Source: Candidatus Methylacidiphilales bacterium
GTDB taxonomy: Bacteria > Verrucomicrobiota > Verrucomicrobiia > Methylacidiphilales > JAAUTS01
DNA: 44,887 bases
Direction of reading: 5' to 3'
Assembly (NCBI GenBank): GCA_028713655.1
Contig: JAQTNW010000027.1
Location: 1 to 44,887 of the forward strand
The notes below the pieces were generated by a model, which was given only the letters and a program-made list of their open reading frames with translations, was not told where the DNA came from and made no database searches. A program made the position numbers and the translations under genes. Of this stretch, positions 1 through 8,751 are shown in pieces (within the stretch, counting starts at the first letter, position 1; every line of letters begins with the position of its first letter).

Positions 1-100
1 ACCATTTGGATTTTCCTTTGGAAAAATCACCGTTCTCGATCAACTCTTCCGCCTGAAGGCAAGGCAGCACACACAAGAGCAAAAAGAGGGCATATTTCAT
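1..100 (-). CDS. N-terminus of a secreted protein, truncated by the window edge
   Basis: The minus strand has an ATG at 100 that opens 33 codons running off the window. Residues 1-17 look like a Sec signal peptide: Lys2, a Leu-rich core, then a likely signal peptidase I site after LQA. The mature part begins EELIENGDFSKGKSKW. An ENGDFS...W start is common in carbohydrate-binding-like beta-sandwich domains of secreted Verrucomicrobia and Planctomycetes proteins (recollection, not tested). The Cys residues in the signal core do not make a clean lipobox. Nothing can be said about the missing C-terminal part. Confidence 0.6.
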   Translation of the reverse strand, partial: MKYALFLLLCVLPCLQAEELIENGDFSKGKSKW

Positions 101-429
101 GGTTACGAACCCTACCAATCAACCCTGCCATTTCCAGCTATTTATATGCAAGCGCAGCAGTCTGTTTACCTGCACGACAACGCAGCAATTTCAGACTAGC
201 TCTTGCATTGTCATGAATTTGTCACAAGGCTGTCGATTGTTTGACGGAGTCGCTCAGGCATCTTAACTTGGATGTTTCACCCCGCTTCTGAAAAACACCG
301 CAAAGCGTCCAAATCCAAAATGTGGCAGTCACAGGGGTGCGGCGACACCCGGGTTAACAACAAAACCGCCTGAATGAGAATTTTTTTGAATCGGAGACGC
401 CTTATTTCGAGGCGGATTTACACACACGT
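101..429. other. Intergenic region between divergent genes, two small hairpins
   Basis: No gene is supported here. It must hold the divergent promoters of the secreted protein and of the acyltransferase. Two inverted repeats are visible. One is GGGTG/CACCC at 335-350. The other is CGCCT/AGGCG at 398-414, whose right arm AGGCGG (410-415) is also the only Shine-Dalgarno-like sequence before the ATG at 430 and could alternatively pair with CCGCCT at 366-371. Control of the downstream start by pairing is possible but unproven. Confidence 0.35.
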
Positions 430-2277
430 ATGAAGCCGGCAGGGTCCCCCGGATCCGGAGAGGAGTTGCCGGTCTCTGGCAGTACATCGGGTAAATTAAT
501 CCGCCTGGATGCCCTAACGCAAAATGCGCCACTCGGACACCTGCTCAAGGCGTTCAGCGATCCGCTCGAGCGTCTTCTTTCACTGGACCGGATCAACGCC
601 ATCTATACCGCCACCCAACTGGGTTGCTCGCGCGGAAACAATTTCTTTGAAGCCTGCGTCCAGGCCATGGACCTGTCCTGCGAAATTCCGGAGGGTGATC
701 TGGACCGCATTCCACGCAAAGGGCCGGTTGTGGTGGTGGCCAATCATCCGTTCGGCGGAGCGGAGGGAATCCTGTTAGGCAAGTTGATGCTGCAAATACG
801 TCCGGACGTCAAGCTGATGGCAAATTATTTGCTGGGAAGCATGCCGGAGATGCGGCCCTGGCTGATTCCGGTGGATCCGTTTGGGCAAAATGCTTCCGCG
901 CGAAAAAACATCCGTCCGATGAAGGATGCCTTGCAATGGCTGAAACACGGGGGATTGCTGGTGGTTTTCCCGGCGGGCGAGGTTTCGCACCTGAGGCTCT
1001 CGAACCGGGGGGTGACGGATCCGCCGTGGAATGCGCATGCCGCCTCGCTCATCAGGCGCTCATGCGCCTCCGTGGTTCCAATTTACATTCACGGCCAAAA
1101 CAGTTGGTTCTTTCAGTTTTCGGGCCTGGTCCATCCGCGTCTTCGCACAGCCCTTCTGCCCCGCGAACTGGCGGGCTGCCTCCGCCATCCCATGCGGCTT
1201 CTGGTGGGCCAGTCGGTTCCTGCGCTAAAATGCGGGCGTTTCGCCGATGATGCTGCTCTAACGAGATATTTGCGTTCAGCCACCTACCTGCTGCGAAACC
1301 GCCTGCAGCGCGGCGGCGCGGGCAGGTCCAACAAGGGGAAACGAAAAATGGCCGTCATTGCGCCGGTTCCGTCACGCTTGTTGGAGGCGGAAATTGCGGG
1401 TTTGCCGGAGGGCGCGCGCCTCGCGGCCCAGGGCGAGTTTGGCGTTTATCTTGCGGAAGCATGCCGGATTCCAAACTTGTTGCGCGAGATCGGCCGATTG
1501 CGGGAAATCACATTTCGCGAGGTCGGTGAAGGTTCAGGCAAGGAGCTGGATTTGGACGAGTACGACCCGCACTACCGCCACCTGTTGCTGTGGAATGGCG
1601 GTAAAAATGAGCTGGTCGGCGCCTACCGTTTGGGCGTGGCATCCGAACTCCTGGCCCGGCGCGGCGCGCGCGGCCTGTACACCAGCACCTTGTTCCGCTT
1701 CAAAAAGCCCTTCTTGAAAAAACTGGAGTCGGCGGCCGAACTGGGCCGGTCTTTCATCCGGTCGGATTACCAGCGCAGCTATGTCGCGCTTTCCCTGCTG
1801 TGGCGCGGGATCGGGGAATTCATCGTCCGCAACCCTGCCTGCCATCTGCTATTCGGCCCGGTGAGCATCAGCCACGATTATCATCCGGTCTCGCGGCATC
1901 TGATGCTGCAATTTCTGCGGGACAAACTGCAGGACCGGGAAAGTTCCCGCCATGTCCGCGCGTCGAACCCGCCGAGGCCCGCGAGGGTTTCAGGCTTGTG
2001 CAAGCGGGATGTCAGCATGTTGATGGACAATGTGGAGGACGTTTCCGCCCTGGTGTCGTCGCTGGAGCCGGACTCCAAAGGCATCCCGGTCCTGTTACGG
2101 CATTATATCAGCATGAAAGCGGTGCTGATCAGCTTTAATGTGGACCGCAATTTTTCGGACGCGCTCGACGGATTGATGATGGCGGATTTGCGCCAATGCG
2201 ATGAGAAGCTCTTAAAACGCTTCATGGGGGAGGCCGGTTGCGAACGGTTCCGCGTCTTTCATGGATTGCAATCCTAA
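430..2277 (+). CDS. OlsF-like bifunctional acyltransferase (LPLAT + OlsB/GNAT), aminolipid synthesis
   Basis: This 615-aa protein has two domains. Residues about 95-290 are a PlsC-type lysophospholipid acyltransferase: NHPFGGAEG at 105-113 is the NHx4(D/E) catalytic motif and FPAGEVS at 180-186 is the acceptor-site motif. Residues about 335-500 match the OlsB/hemolysin GNAT family that N-acylates amino acids, with ELVGAYRL, the LGRSFI stretch near 439 and FGPVSIS near 475. This order is that of OlsF, which makes ornithine lipids by N-acylation (C-terminal domain) then O-acylation (N-terminal domain); GlsA/GlsB make glycine lipids the same way. The amino acid substrate cannot be read from the sequence. 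The last 115 residues are of unknown role. The likely site is the inner face of the cytoplasmic membrane. Confidence 0.8.
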   Translation: MKPAGSPGSGEELPVSGSTSGKLIRLDALTQNAPLGHLLKAFSDPLERLLSLDRINAIYTATQLGCSRGNNFFEACVQAMDLSCEIPEGDLDRIPRKGPVVVVANHPFGGAEGILLGKLMLQIRPDVKLMANYLLGSMPEMRPWLIPVDPFGQNASARKNIRPMKDALQWLKHGGLLVVFPAGEVSHLRLSNRGVTDPPWNAHAASLIRRSCASVVPIYIHGQNSWFFQFSGLVHPRLRTALLPRELAGCLRHPMRLLVGQSVPALKCGRFADDAALTRYLRSATYLLRNRLQRGGAGRSNKGKRKMAVIAPVPSRLLEAEIAGLPEGARLAAQGEFGVYLAEACRIPNLLREIGRLREITFREVGEGSGKELDLDEYDPHYRHLLLWNGGKNELVGAYRLGVASELLARRGARGLYTSTLFRFKKPFLKKLESAAELGRSFIRSDYQRSYVALSLLWRGIGEFIVRNPACHLLFGPVSISHDYHPVSRHLMLQFLRDKLQDRESSRHVRASNPPRPARVSGLCKRDVSMLMDNVEDVSALVSSLEPDSKGIPVLLRHYISMKAVLISFNVDRNFSDALDGLMMADLRQCDEKLLKRFMGEAGCERFRVFHGLQS

Positions 2278-2295
2278 CAGTCACGAGGTTCTGCC

Positions 2296-2414
2296 GGCTT
2301 GCGCCCGTTGAAACGCCAGGTGTGATTTCCCATGATCAGCCCCTGTAAGCAGGCTTGCGCCCGTTGAAACGCCAGGTGTGATTTCCCATGATCAGCCCCT
2401 GTAAGCAGGCTTGC
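2296..2414. repeat. 56-bp tandem duplication
   Basis: Two identical 56-bp units lie at 2296-2351 and 2352-2407, followed by the first 7 bases of a third copy (2408-2414). Each unit starts GGCTTGCGCCCGTTGAAACG. The duplication fills the gap between the acyltransferase stop (2277) and the symporter start (2434), and each copy contains an ATG (2332 and 2388) out of frame with the symporter. No coding role is apparent. It may carry part of the symporter leader or promoter. Confidence 0.9.
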
Positions 2415-2433
2415 CACCGCCCCGGCGCCTGTC

Positions 2434-4080
2434 TTGAATGGCCCGGTGCGCTACGGCCCCGATTTTCTTGTCATCGCCGCCTACTTCATCGCCATCGTGT
2501 GGGTCGGCCTTTCGTTCAGCCGCAAAAGCCGGACTGTCAGCCAGTTTTCCATCGGCGACCGCCAAATTCCCTGGTGGGCGGTGCTCGGTTCAATCCTGGC
2601 GGCTGAAATCAGCGCCGCCACATTCCTGGGCGCGCCGGGCGAGGGATACGGGCTGCGCAACTTCACCTACGCGCAACTGGCCATCGGCACTCTCCTGGCG
2701 CGGGTGATTGTCAGTTATGTCTTTATCAAGCCGTATTACGATTACCGGGTCATTTCCATTTACGAATTTTTGCATGTCCGCTTTGGCGTGCGCACCAAAA
2801 ACGCCGCCTCGGCTGTTTTTCTATTCACACGCATACTGGCCAGCGGCTCCCGCTTGTACATCGCCGCCGTGGTATTGGTGCTCGGATATGAAATGCTCAC
2901 TGGCGCCAAACCCACCTTGCGCCAGGAACTGCTGATCTACATCGGCTCCCTTGTGTTGCTCACTCTTTTCACAACTTTGTACACATCCCTGGGCGGGATC
3001 AAGGCGGTGGTCTGGACCGATGTTATTCAGGCCGCCGTTATGTTCGGCTCGCTCGCATTCGCGATCTGGATGTTGCTGAGGCATATTCCCGGCGGCTGGC
3101 ATGGGGCCTTGTCCTGTTTGAAAGCGCCCGGCGACCTTTCCGTTTTCGACACGGGGATTGATGCCACGCGCAGTTGGGGCGCAAATTTCAAATACATCCT
3201 CAAAAACGAATACACCCTGTGGGCGGCCTTTTTTGCCTCCACCTTTATTACGATGGCCACGCACGGAACCGATCAGGACATGGTCCAACGCATGTTGACG
3301 GCCAAAAATTACCATCGCAGCCGGCTCGCCGTCGTTCTCTCCGGCCTGGCCGATATTCCGCTCGTCATGGTCTTTCTTCTCGTCGGCATCCTGCTGTGGG
3401 CGTTTTACAGATTTCATCCCGATCCGAATCTCCCGGACAAAAACCCCTATATTTTCGCCTACTACATCCTGCACGAACTTCCGGTTGGCGTCAGAGGATT
3501 GTTGATTGCGGGTATTTTTGCCACGGCCATGGGTTCGCTCAGTACCGCCCTTAATGCCCTGGCCACCAGCTTTATTCAGGATTGGTACCTGCCGTATTTG
3601 AACCCCGCCGCAGATGAAACAAGCCAGGTCAGAGCCCTGCGCTGGAGCACCGTGGTATTTGCCATTGCGCTCATCGTGGTCGGCTCGCTTACGGCCCTGG
3701 TGGTGCTTACCGTCAAGGATTCCCGCATCATTCCCATCGTGCTCGGCATTTTCGCCTACACCTACGGGCCGTTGCTGGGCGTTTTTTTGGTCGGAATGCT
3801 CACCCGCAGCCGCGGCAACGAAGCCGGAAATTTGCCCGCCATGCTGTCCGGTTTTCTGGCGGTTACGTTTTTCAGCGGGCTGTATTGCAAACTGCCCTTG
3901 CTGTTTGGACGGGCGGAATGGACGCAACCGCACTGGCTGCCTGCGATCTCATTTCCCTGGTGGATCACCATCGGAACCTGCGTCACGTTTGGCATCGCCG
4001 TGCTGTTCCGCACCCCGGCCAGCCAGCAGGATCTGGCGCGGCGGCATGTTGCTTCCGCCAACCCTCCATTCCAATCCTGA
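2434..4080 (+). CDS. Sodium:solute symporter (SSS family)
   Basis: The 548-aa polytopic membrane protein has about 13 hydrophobic segments. Early SSS hallmarks are visible: FSIGDRQIPWWAVLGSILAAEISAAT in TM2 (residues about 38-63), an aromatic-rich YEFL stretch near 110, and GLLIAGIFATAMGSLSTALNALATS around 355-380, which holds the Ser/Thr residues typical of the Na2 site. It imports an organic solute with sodium across the inner membrane; the substrate could be a sugar, vitamin or carboxylate and cannot be told from sequence. The first in-frame start after the TGA at 2389 is TTG at 2434; GTG at 2446 is the alternative. It is convergent with the glycosyltransferase that ends at 4147. Confidence 0.88.
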   Translation: MNGPVRYGPDFLVIAAYFIAIVWVGLSFSRKSRTVSQFSIGDRQIPWWAVLGSILAAEISAATFLGAPGEGYGLRNFTYAQLAIGTLLARVIVSYVFIKPYYDYRVISIYEFLHVRFGVRTKNAASAVFLFTRILASGSRLYIAAVVLVLGYEMLTGAKPTLRQELLIYIGSLVLLTLFTTLYTSLGGIKAVVWTDVIQAAVMFGSLAFAIWMLLRHIPGGWHGALSCLKAPGDLSVFDTGIDATRSWGANFKYILKNEYTLWAAFFASTFITMATHGTDQDMVQRMLTAKNYHRSRLAVVLSGLADIPLVMVFLLVGILLWAFYRFHPDPNLPDKNPYIFAYYILHELPVGVRGLLIAGIFATAMGSLSTALNALATSFIQDWYLPYLNPAADETSQVRALRWSTVVFAIALIVVGSLTALVVLTVKDSRIIPIVLGIFAYTYGPLLGVFLVGMLTRSRGNEAGNLPAMLSGFLAVTFFSGLYCKLPLLFGRAEWTQPHWLPAISFPWWITIGTCVTFGIAVLFRTPASQQDLARRHVASANPPFQS

Positions 4081-4146
4081 TGTGTTGAGTAAGTTCGAGC
4101 CAAGAATCGCCTGCACCTTAAACACGAGGCAAATAAAGCTCAGCGT

Positions 4147-5817
4147 TTACCGCGGCTTCCTGCGGTTGAAACGAATGCGGTAGAGATATTTCCTTCGAAC
4201 AAACTGTTCGATTTGCTTTATAATGAAATAAGTGAATTGCACCAGCGAACGATGCTCCATCTTCAGATTTTCTTCCAATTCGTGCCAAAGCCATCGTTGC
4301 GGCGGATATCCGGAATCACTGGCCAGCGGATACGCGATTTGTTTCAAAATTCTCCTGTAAAATTCGGGCAGTCCGCTCGCGTAAGCATCCAAAATTGCCT
4401 TGTACTTTTGATAGCGACTGCCGCTTCTCCTGCATCCTGTGGGATTGTCCCGATACCAAAATAAAAATCTGGGAATAACATCCAGTTTGTAACCGCTGCG
4501 GGACAGATTGATAAAAAATTCCCAATCCTCAGCCAACAGAAGCACTTCCGGAAATCCCTGCAAAGCCAGAAAAACCTGACGCCTGACAATGCAGTTGGCA
4601 TCCCCAAAAACATCTTCCACCCAACCGGCTTCCATGGCTTGTCCCGCCGGAGTGACAACCCACGGGATTCGCAAGGGGTCCGGCCGGTCTTCAAAGGCTT
4701 TGTAAAAGCAGGTGCAACAATCGACGCCGCTCAGTTCAATCCCTTCGATAAATGATTCCAACATTTCCGGGAGGACTATATTGTCGGCATCGACAAAAAC
4801 CAAATAATCACCCTTCGCCAGGGCCGCGCCATGGTTCCGGCTGGCTCCGATTCCTTGATTTTTAGATTTGGCAATAAAGGTGTATCGAGGGGCGGGATAC
4901 TGTTCCTGCAACTCGTGAAATACACGCAGGGAAAACCCGTCCGTGCTGCCATCATCGACCACAATGACTTCAAAATTCGGGTAGGCGGATTTTTCCAAAG
5001 AAGCCAGAGTTTCCGGCAGATACCGGCCATGATTATAATGGGCAATGACGACCGAGACCAGGGGCGGGTTGAGCGCGATTTTACTCCGGATCACGTCGTG
5101 CTTATTGGTGGGAGCAGCTTGCTTTTTGAAAAGTTCCAGCCATTCCTGTTCAAGCGGGTCCAGCTCGGGGCGATTACATTTTAGGTTGGCTTGTGATTTT
5201 AAACGGTCCGTGAAAAACGGCAGTACCCGGTTGTCCGTCGGCACGGGCCATTGGTTTTCAACCATCCGACGCTTGATTTCATCGCTGCCAAATACAACCA
5301 GGTCGGCGTGTTCACAAACATAGCGTTCACACCAGGATGCCAATGCAGCCGGGATGGGCCAGCGCGGCCATGTTTCCCCCGCTTCAAGGCTTCGTTCTGA
5401 AGGGTCAAAAATGGCAAGCATCAGCAGCGTATTTTGAAAATCGCCCGCCATTCGCCTGGCTTGGACGGAACGGAATCCGATTCCGCGATGCTCTTGAAAG
5501 AGGACATGGGTATAATCCTGTTTTTTTAGAAAATCATACACCGCCAGGGATTGATTGATGAATCCCCAATACGCCTTGTCGTGGGGTTCCAGAGGCAGCC
5601 TTTCCAGCCGGACCAGATGTATTCCGGAGCTGGACAATGATCTCTCGATTGAAGCTCGAAGCCCGGCGTCCGGGCCCGTGTAAAGAACTGTTACAGAGCC
5701 AAAACGGGTCCGGCAGAGCCGGGCAAGACGCAAAAAATGCCCGCCCGCCGGATTGCAACCGGACGGTTCCTGCAGGCTGCCTGCAACCAGGCAAATTTGC
5801 GGTTCGTTTGCGTTCAC
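4147..5817 (-). CDS. Two-domain glycosyltransferase: GT4-like N-domain + GT2
   Basis: The N-terminal half resembles the acceptor half of GT4 enzymes (ICLVAGSL, then a Gly-Gly-His loop, LARLC, VTVLYTGP). The C-terminal half is a GT2 GT-A domain: VSVVIAHYN, VVDDGSTDG, a DAD at the metal site (VFVDADN) and AEDWEFF for the acceptor base. A Glu/Arg-rich helical tail ends in KQIEQFVRRKYL. It is a clear paralogue of the protein at 30715-32346, with the same domain order and tail. I place the start at GTG 5817 (VNANEPQICLV) because it lines up with the paralogue's MNPSAPQICIV. An in-frame ATG at 5964 would add 49 residues with no counterpart. It probably adds a sugar to a lipid-linked glycan in the cytoplasm. 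The usual GT4 C-terminal nucleotide-binding half is absent. Confidence 0.8.
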   Translation of the reverse strand: MNANEPQICLVAGSLQEPSGCNPAGGHFLRLARLCRTRFGSVTVLYTGPDAGLRASIERSLSSSGIHLVRLERLPLEPHDKAYWGFINQSLAVYDFLKKQDYTHVLFQEHRGIGFRSVQARRMAGDFQNTLLMLAIFDPSERSLEAGETWPRWPIPAALASWCERYVCEHADLVVFGSDEIKRRMVENQWPVPTDNRVLPFFTDRLKSQANLKCNRPELDPLEQEWLELFKKQAAPTNKHDVIRSKIALNPPLVSVVIAHYNHGRYLPETLASLEKSAYPNFEVIVVDDGSTDGFSLRVFHELQEQYPAPRYTFIAKSKNQGIGASRNHGAALAKGDYLVFVDADNIVLPEMLESFIEGIELSGVDCCTCFYKAFEDRPDPLRIPWVVTPAGQAMEAGWVEDVFGDANCIVRRQVFLALQGFPEVLLLAEDWEFFINLSRSGYKLDVIPRFLFWYRDNPTGCRRSGSRYQKYKAILDAYASGLPEFYRRILKQIAYPLASDSGYPPQRWLWHELEENLKMEHRSLVQFTYFIIKQIEQFVRRKYLYRIRFNRRKPR

Positions 5818-6029
5818 AATCAACTTGCATGATTCACACGCTTCATGGGAAATCCACCAGGTGCCTTTCTTGCCCTTAGGCCTTGGAGAAAGCACCAAGG
5901 GCATGCACGTTATAACCCGGATGCTGGGTTGCCGAGCTTTTTTGCCCGGTCTTTTTGCGCTCATTTTAATAATCAACCTGTTGGCGCTGCTGCACAACAG
6001 TGGAAAGACACACGCTGAACCTATGCGGG

Positions 6030-7136
6030 CTATTTTTTTATCTGGCTTGGGAACAGGCGGTTGCGGAGACGCAACATTGGCATTTCCAGAACCTCCGATA
6101 ACAAACAACCAACAACAAACGCGGCGGCGAAATAAGCAAGCGTAAGAATGAATGTTGAATGCCCGGCAAAGATCCGGGCAACCAACCAGTCCTTGGCAGC
6201 GAGGTGCCAGAGATAGATCGCGTAGGAATGGCGTCCCAGATAATCAGGCAGCCATGCCAGCGCCCGGCCCCAGCCCGCCGCGGGCCATGGTAAATCGGCC
6301 AATTGCGCCAAAATGATGATGCCCGAAAGATAACAACTCGTTGGAATTAAAGCCGTCACATACCAGGAATGAGGCAACCACAGTTGGGTGGCGGGCCAGA
6401 GCATCACCACCGCCAATCCCACCCAGGCAATTCTGAAACGTGCAAATATCGACAAACACTGCGGCTCGAAATCATACAGATATCGCAACAGGACCCCTGC
6501 CGCCAGACTGTCCACGCGCAGGTGCGATGGATTTAATTGCTTGAAAAAATTGAAACGCGACGGTTCCAATCCGCATTGAATCAGCCGGGCGGACAGGCAA
6601 AACACCAGAACTCCCAGCAAAATCCAAGGCAGCTTTTGCAGCTTTTCGGAATGAATTTTATTGCAGCGCAGCAACAGATAGAACATGCCGGCCAACAGCA
6701 GGTAAAAATGCACCTCGACGGCAAGGCTCCAGGTGTGCGGAAACATGGCGCGCCGGTAGCTCTGGAAAAAACAGGCTTCCCTGAAAATACGCCCCGCCAA
6801 TTTCATGCCTGACGCCTCACCGACGGCAACACTCATCACGGCTGCAACCAATACCAGAACATAAAACAATGGAAGGATCTTGAATGCGCGCCGGATCAAG
6901 AACCGCTTCCCCCGCACATTTCCCGTGGCCTTGTATTCCGCAAACAAAAGACCGGAAACCAAAAATCCGCTGAGCACGAAAAAGAAATCCACCCCGATCC
7001 AGCCCATTTCCCTGATCCAATGATAAAGCCATCCGGAAATACCCGGCAGGCTGCCGGTCAAATCCCAACTGTGGGAAAACATGACCAGCAATACCGCCAG
7101 AAATCGCAAGCTGTCAAACCATGCAAAATGTTTCAT
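6030..7136 (-). CDS. AT3-family membrane O-acyltransferase (OafA-like)
   Basis: The 368-aa protein has about ten membrane segments and the acyltransferase 3 start FDSLRFLAVLLVMFSHSWD (residues 7-25), whose H22 lies at the catalytic position. It is followed by GVDFFFVLSGFLVSGLL and RRAFKILPLFY, the conserved R-x(10)-H family pattern. HTWSLAVEVHFYLLL at about 148-162 is the other signature. Members transfer acetyl or other acyl groups to sugars on the periplasmic side. No SGNH domain is attached. It lies upstream of the fused glycosyltransferase on the same strand (stop 6030; next start 5964 or 5817), which suggests it decorates the same glycan. It ends in a run of seven A on the coding strand. 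Confidence 0.85.
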   Translation of the reverse strand: MKHFAWFDSLRFLAVLLVMFSHSWDLTGSLPGISGWLYHWIREMGWIGVDFFFVLSGFLVSGLLFAEYKATGNVRGKRFLIRRAFKILPLFYVLVLVAAVMSVAVGEASGMKLAGRIFREACFFQSYRRAMFPHTWSLAVEVHFYLLLAGMFYLLLRCNKIHSEKLQKLPWILLGVLVFCLSARLIQCGLEPSRFNFFKQLNPSHLRVDSLAAGVLLRYLYDFEPQCLSIFARFRIAWVGLAVVMLWPATQLWLPHSWYVTALIPTSCYLSGIIILAQLADLPWPAAGWGRALAWLPDYLGRHSYAIYLWHLAAKDWLVARIFAGHSTFILTLAYFAAAFVVGCLLSEVLEMPMLRLRNRLFPSQIKK

Positions 7137-7236
7137 GAATATTCCCGACCGGCATTGTCAAATACTGTGTTTTTGCGCTGTTCCTGAATCTGCGCTTGGA
7201 ATTCTTAGGATCTCCTGCGGGCAATTGCAATCGATT

Positions 7237-8622
7237 CTAGCGCCAGGTTTCCCTCCACGCTTGAAATTCTGCGGGACGAAGGCGGTAACGGGCAATGTTA
7301 CCCTCATGCAGGCTGCTTAATTCCGTCTCTACAATCTCAACAAAGCGCGGTTGGTCAGGGGCCGGAATCAAGGCGTCCGCGCTGCCTGCAATCCATTTGA
7401 CAGCGGCAGTTTTGTTTTTTCCGCCGCGCACCACCTCCGCAACCACATTGCGGATCTGTGTCCGGTACTTCAACCGGAACATGTCCGGCTCACCCAGGGA
7501 CTGGCATACGGCCGAATAGCGGGCGCACGAGCGCTCGTAGGCCCACAGAAACACGTCCCGCAAATACTCAACGCGGTTCAATTCATACACCCCGAGGATA
7601 CCGTTGACATAGTCATCCTTCGGCACATCCACAAACGAAAGCGGGCAAAGATTGCGCAGCACCAGCGGAATATTGGCCGCAAGGCGTGAAACTCGCTTAT
7701 TCACATCCTCGAACGGCTGCAGATACGGAATATGAACCATAACAAAAAATGCCTGTTCGAAGGCGTTTTGGATTTGCGCCGCTTTATCCAGCACAAGCTG
7801 GAAATGGTCTTCTATCATCTGCGGCTGCTCCAGAGGATGATAGACAGTTCCGGAAATGCCTACTGGATTGGCGCGCAACCTTCCCGCAGCGTTTGGATTT
7901 TGCAGCAGATTGTCCGCGAGCAATGCGTGCAGATTGAACAACGTATAGCGGTTGAAGCCGATTTCGTCCGCCTGTTCCGCCAGCAATTCGATTGCGGCCT
8001 TGTGGTTTAAAATCATTTGGGCTTCTTTTGCGTTCCGTCCTTCCGCGTTTTCGCCCAAAGCCAGAAGCCGTTCGGTTTCCAGCAATGAATACGTGTTGCC
8101 TTCGAGCCGACTCGAATTCCATGACAGGTCTATGAGCAGGCGATCCAGCACCTTTCGGAAATGGGTGCCCGCAGGCTGTGGCGCTCCCGTCGCCTGCCCC
8201 AGGGCTGCAAGCCTCGAAAGATGCTCCGGCAAAAGATAGGCTGAAGCATTCGGGCGGTATTTTTCCAAAAAAGAGGCCTGATACCCAATCGGACGCCGGT
8301 TTGATAATGGGCGCATTATGCTCCGGAAGATATTGCTTGCTGCGGATGAAAGCGGCAGTTCACTGCGTTTTATTTCCGCAGGTTGTTCCTTGACAGTTAA
8401 GCCGGAAGAAATTTCATTGAGGCGGTAGCGCCGCCCCCGCTGCTGTCCTTGCGGCGACAACCGGCCTTGCTTCACGAGCGCAGCTAGACGTCGCTGCAAA
8501 GTCCGCCGGGGCACCTGCCCGGACAGCAGTGCTTCAGCCTGTTCGATTGAAATGGGATCCAACACGTTCCGAAATACTTCCAGAACGGGGAGCAAATCAC
8601 TTTCCGTGATGATTTTTGGCAT
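7237..8622 (-). CDS. Fic-family protein with N-terminal winged helix and variant Fic motif
   Basis: Residues 1-70 form a winged-helix DNA-binding domain (LSGQVPRRTLQRRLAALVKQ). The Fic core follows. An inhibitory helix motif S170-x3-E174-G175 sits inside WNSSRLEGNTY, so this looks like a class II self-inhibited Fic. The active loop reads QPFEDVNKR at 302-310, where canonical Fic has HPFxxGNGR: the catalytic His is Gln and the loop ends in NKR, as in Doc. From memory this LQPFEDVNKR form recurs in a subfamily of bacterial Fic proteins. Canonical AMPylation is therefore uncertain. A C-terminal wing (residues about 400-461) is unassigned. The upstream operator array at 8634-8720 suggests autoregulation. 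Confidence 0.82.
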   Translation of the reverse strand: MPKIITESDLLPVLEVFRNVLDPISIEQAEALLSGQVPRRTLQRRLAALVKQGRLSPQGQQRGRRYRLNEISSGLTVKEQPAEIKRSELPLSSAASNIFRSIMRPLSNRRPIGYQASFLEKYRPNASAYLLPEHLSRLAALGQATGAPQPAGTHFRKVLDRLLIDLSWNSSRLEGNTYSLLETERLLALGENAEGRNAKEAQMILNHKAAIELLAEQADEIGFNRYTLFNLHALLADNLLQNPNAAGRLRANPVGISGTVYHPLEQPQMIEDHFQLVLDKAAQIQNAFEQAFFVMVHIPYLQPFEDVNKRVSRLAANIPLVLRNLCPLSFVDVPKDDYVNGILGVYELNRVEYLRDVFLWAYERSCARYSAVCQSLGEPDMFRLKYRTQIRNVVAEVVRGGKNKTAAVKWIAGSADALIPAPDQPRFVEIVETELSSLHEGNIARYRLRPAEFQAWRETWR

Positions 8623-8633
8623 TCCGCTTTATT

Positions 8634-8720
8634 ATGGCGCAAAACATAAAATACGCCATATAAATCTAATATAATGCCATAAAATTCATTTATACGCCAT
8701 ATAGATAATTTATATGGCGT
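8634..8720. promoter_or_regulatory. Operator-like array upstream of the Fic gene
   Basis: Several copies of ACGCCATATA or its core GCCAT occur in an AT-rich stretch: forward copies at 8653-8662, 8675-8681 (partial) and 8694-8703, and reverse copies at 8634-8639 (partial) and 8711-8720. The copies at 8694 and 8711 form a perfect inverted repeat with 10-bp arms and a 7-bp spacer. The GCCAT cores of the three forward copies start at 8655, 8676 and 8696, about two helical turns apart. This is what a cooperative repressor site looks like, and the winged helix of the adjacent Fic protein is the natural candidate binder. The copy nearest the gene lies 12 bp before its ATG. Confidence 0.7.
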
Positions 8721-8751
8721 GTAAATGGTGTTTTGTCGTAGTAAGTCTATT

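Noticed and set aside
2821-3933. Long minus-strand reading frame opposite the symporter
   Set aside because: It is the shadow of a membrane protein on the plus strand, with low-complexity Gln/Gly/Asn composition and no motif.
5818-6108. N-terminal extension of the fused glycosyltransferase from 6108 (or ATG 5964)
   Set aside because: The extension runs over the stop of the AT3 gene (for the 6108 start) and has no counterpart in the paralogue, which begins at the residue equivalent to GTG 5817.
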